A stretch of DNA of 64,000 nt, taken from assembly GCF_001552075.1 (NCBI RefSeq), contig NZ_BCQM01000010.1, forward strand, positions 1-64,000, read 5' to 3'. Below the pieces are notes generated by a model. The model saw only the letters and a list, made by a program, of their open reading frames with translations. It searched no databases and had not been told where the DNA came from. Below, in pieces: positions 63,393-64,000 of the stretch. This DNA is from Arthrobacter luteolus NBRC 107841. GTDB taxonomy: Bacteria; Actinomycetota; Actinomycetes; Actinomycetales; Micrococcaceae. The position numbers and the translations under genes were made by a program. Each line of letters opens with the position of its first letter. Position 1 is the first letter of the stretch.

Positions 63393-64000
63393 CCGGCATG
63401 ACCTTTGGCCGCGCCATCACCGCCGGACTGCGCGAGGCCCTCGCCGGGGACCCGAAGGTGCTCCTGATGGGGGAGGACATCGGCAAGCTGGGCGGCGTCT
63501 TCCGGATAACTGACGGGCTGCAGGCCGATTTCGGTCCCCGCAGGGTGATCGACACACCGCTGGCCGAGTCCGGGATTATGGGGACCGCCGTCGGGCTCGC
63601 GTACCGCGGCTACCGGCCGGTGGTGGAAATCCAGTTCGACGGGTTCATCTATCCGGCGTTTGACCAGATAGTGTCCCAGGTCGCCAAGATGCACTACCGG
63701 ACGCGCGGGGCGGTGAAGCTGCCGCTGACCATCCGGGTGCCGTTCGGCGGGGGGATTGGTTCCCCCGAGCATCATTCCGAGTCGCCGGAAGCGTACTTCA
63801 CGCACACCTCCGGACTGCGGGTCATCAGTGTCTCGAATCCGCAGGATGCCTACACCATGATCCGGCAGGCCATCGCCTGCGATGATCCGGTTCTCTATTT
63901 CGAGCCCAAGCGGCGCTACCACACCAAGGGTGAGGTGGACCTGACACTGGATGAAGCCCTGCCGATGGGTGCGGCGCGGGTGGCCGCACCGGGTACCGAT
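63389..64000 (+). CDS. 2-oxoacid dehydrogenase E1 component, beta subunit (partial)
   Basis: Starts at the ATG overlapping the alpha stop (ATGA) and runs off the window: 204 codons visible of ~330 expected. FGRAITAGLREALAGDPKVL and LLMGEDIGKLGGVFRITDGL begin it; TPLAESGIMGTAVGLAYRGY, VEIQFDGFIYPAFDQIVSQV and GGGIGSPEHHSESPEAYFTH are typical E1 beta segments. An E2 gene would be expected past the edge. Confidence 0.95.
   Translation, partial: MTGMTFGRAITAGLREALAGDPKVLLMGEDIGKLGGVFRITDGLQADFGPRRVIDTPLAESGIMGTAVGLAYRGYRPVVEIQFDGFIYPAFDQIVSQVAKMHYRTRGAVKLPLTIRVPFGGGIGSPEHHSESPEAYFTHTSGLRVISVSNPQDAYTMIRQAIACDDPVLYFEPKRRYHTKGEVDLTLDEALPMGAARVAAPGTD

Overview
The window is high-GC, gene-dense actinobacterial chromosome, most likely from Arthrobacter or a close relative in the Micrococcaceae. 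The clues are GC-rich codon use with many GTG starts, a SAM-IV riboswitch, a gatCAB tRNA amidotransferase, actinobacterial YhgE/Pip and YibE/F proteins, and familiar neighbourhoods (glyS/dusB/dgt/dnaG/tRNA-Asn, M23 peptidase/rpsB/tsf/pyrH/frr/cdsA). All names come from reading translated motifs and gene order; no database search was run. I see no phage, plasmid, transposase or CRISPR array. Most of the window is core genome, with a few accessory or repeat-rich patches.

Layout, left to right. 0-5 kb: an ECF sigma factor with its overlapping YCII/DGPF partner, divergent from ligA and an inositol-phosphatase-like gene. 5-10 kb: a DksA/TraR-like zinc protein, a GNAT, then the gatC-gatA-gatB operon. 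10-14.5 kb: aminoglycoside-phosphotransferase-fold protein, PP2C-like protein, FAD oxidoreductase, and a two-helix membrane protein with a long Ala/Lys/Asn-rich repeat tail. 14.6-19.5 kb: hutH-acyP on the minus strand and a CPBP protease plus a GH2 glycosidase on the plus strand. 19.5-21.3 kb: a DUF559/AbiEi-like gene with an orphan copy of its own C-terminus, and a cluster of hairpin repeats. 22-25 kb: SAM-IV riboswitch, metY, metX (homoserine to homocysteine by direct sulfhydrylation). 25-30 kb: hydrolases, an S4 protein, a transporter, glyS and a GNAT.

30-34 kb is a TetR-controlled minus-strand operon (degenerate ABC ATPase, YhgE/Pip membrane protein, TetR) with two dyad operators upstream. 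34-40 kb: yibE/F-like, dusB, dgt, dnaG, and two identical tRNA-Asn genes each with its own terminator. 40-47 kb: malic enzyme, sugar MFS transporter, membrane/lipid genes, a GT4 glycosyltransferase. 47-50 kb: a repeat-rich spacer, an elongator tRNA with a CAT anticodon, an acyl-CoA dehydrogenase behind a dyad operator, and an M23 peptidase. 50-55.4 kb: the translation and phospholipid cluster rpsB-tsf-pyrH-frr-cdsA followed by a DivIVA-domain protein.

55.4-61.5 kb holds a LytS/LytTR-type two-component system co-transcribed with one sodium:solute symporter and divergent from a second DUF485/actP-type symporter, which suggests carboxylate sensing and uptake. The window closes with an Lrp/AsnC regulator divergent from 2-oxoacid dehydrogenase E1 alpha and E1 beta genes; the latter is cut by the window edge. 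The least explained parts are the hairpin repeat family (20.7-21.2 kb and 47.2 kb), the duplicated DUF559 tail, the 21-bp triple repeat at 47.16 kb and the twin operators of the YhgE operon.
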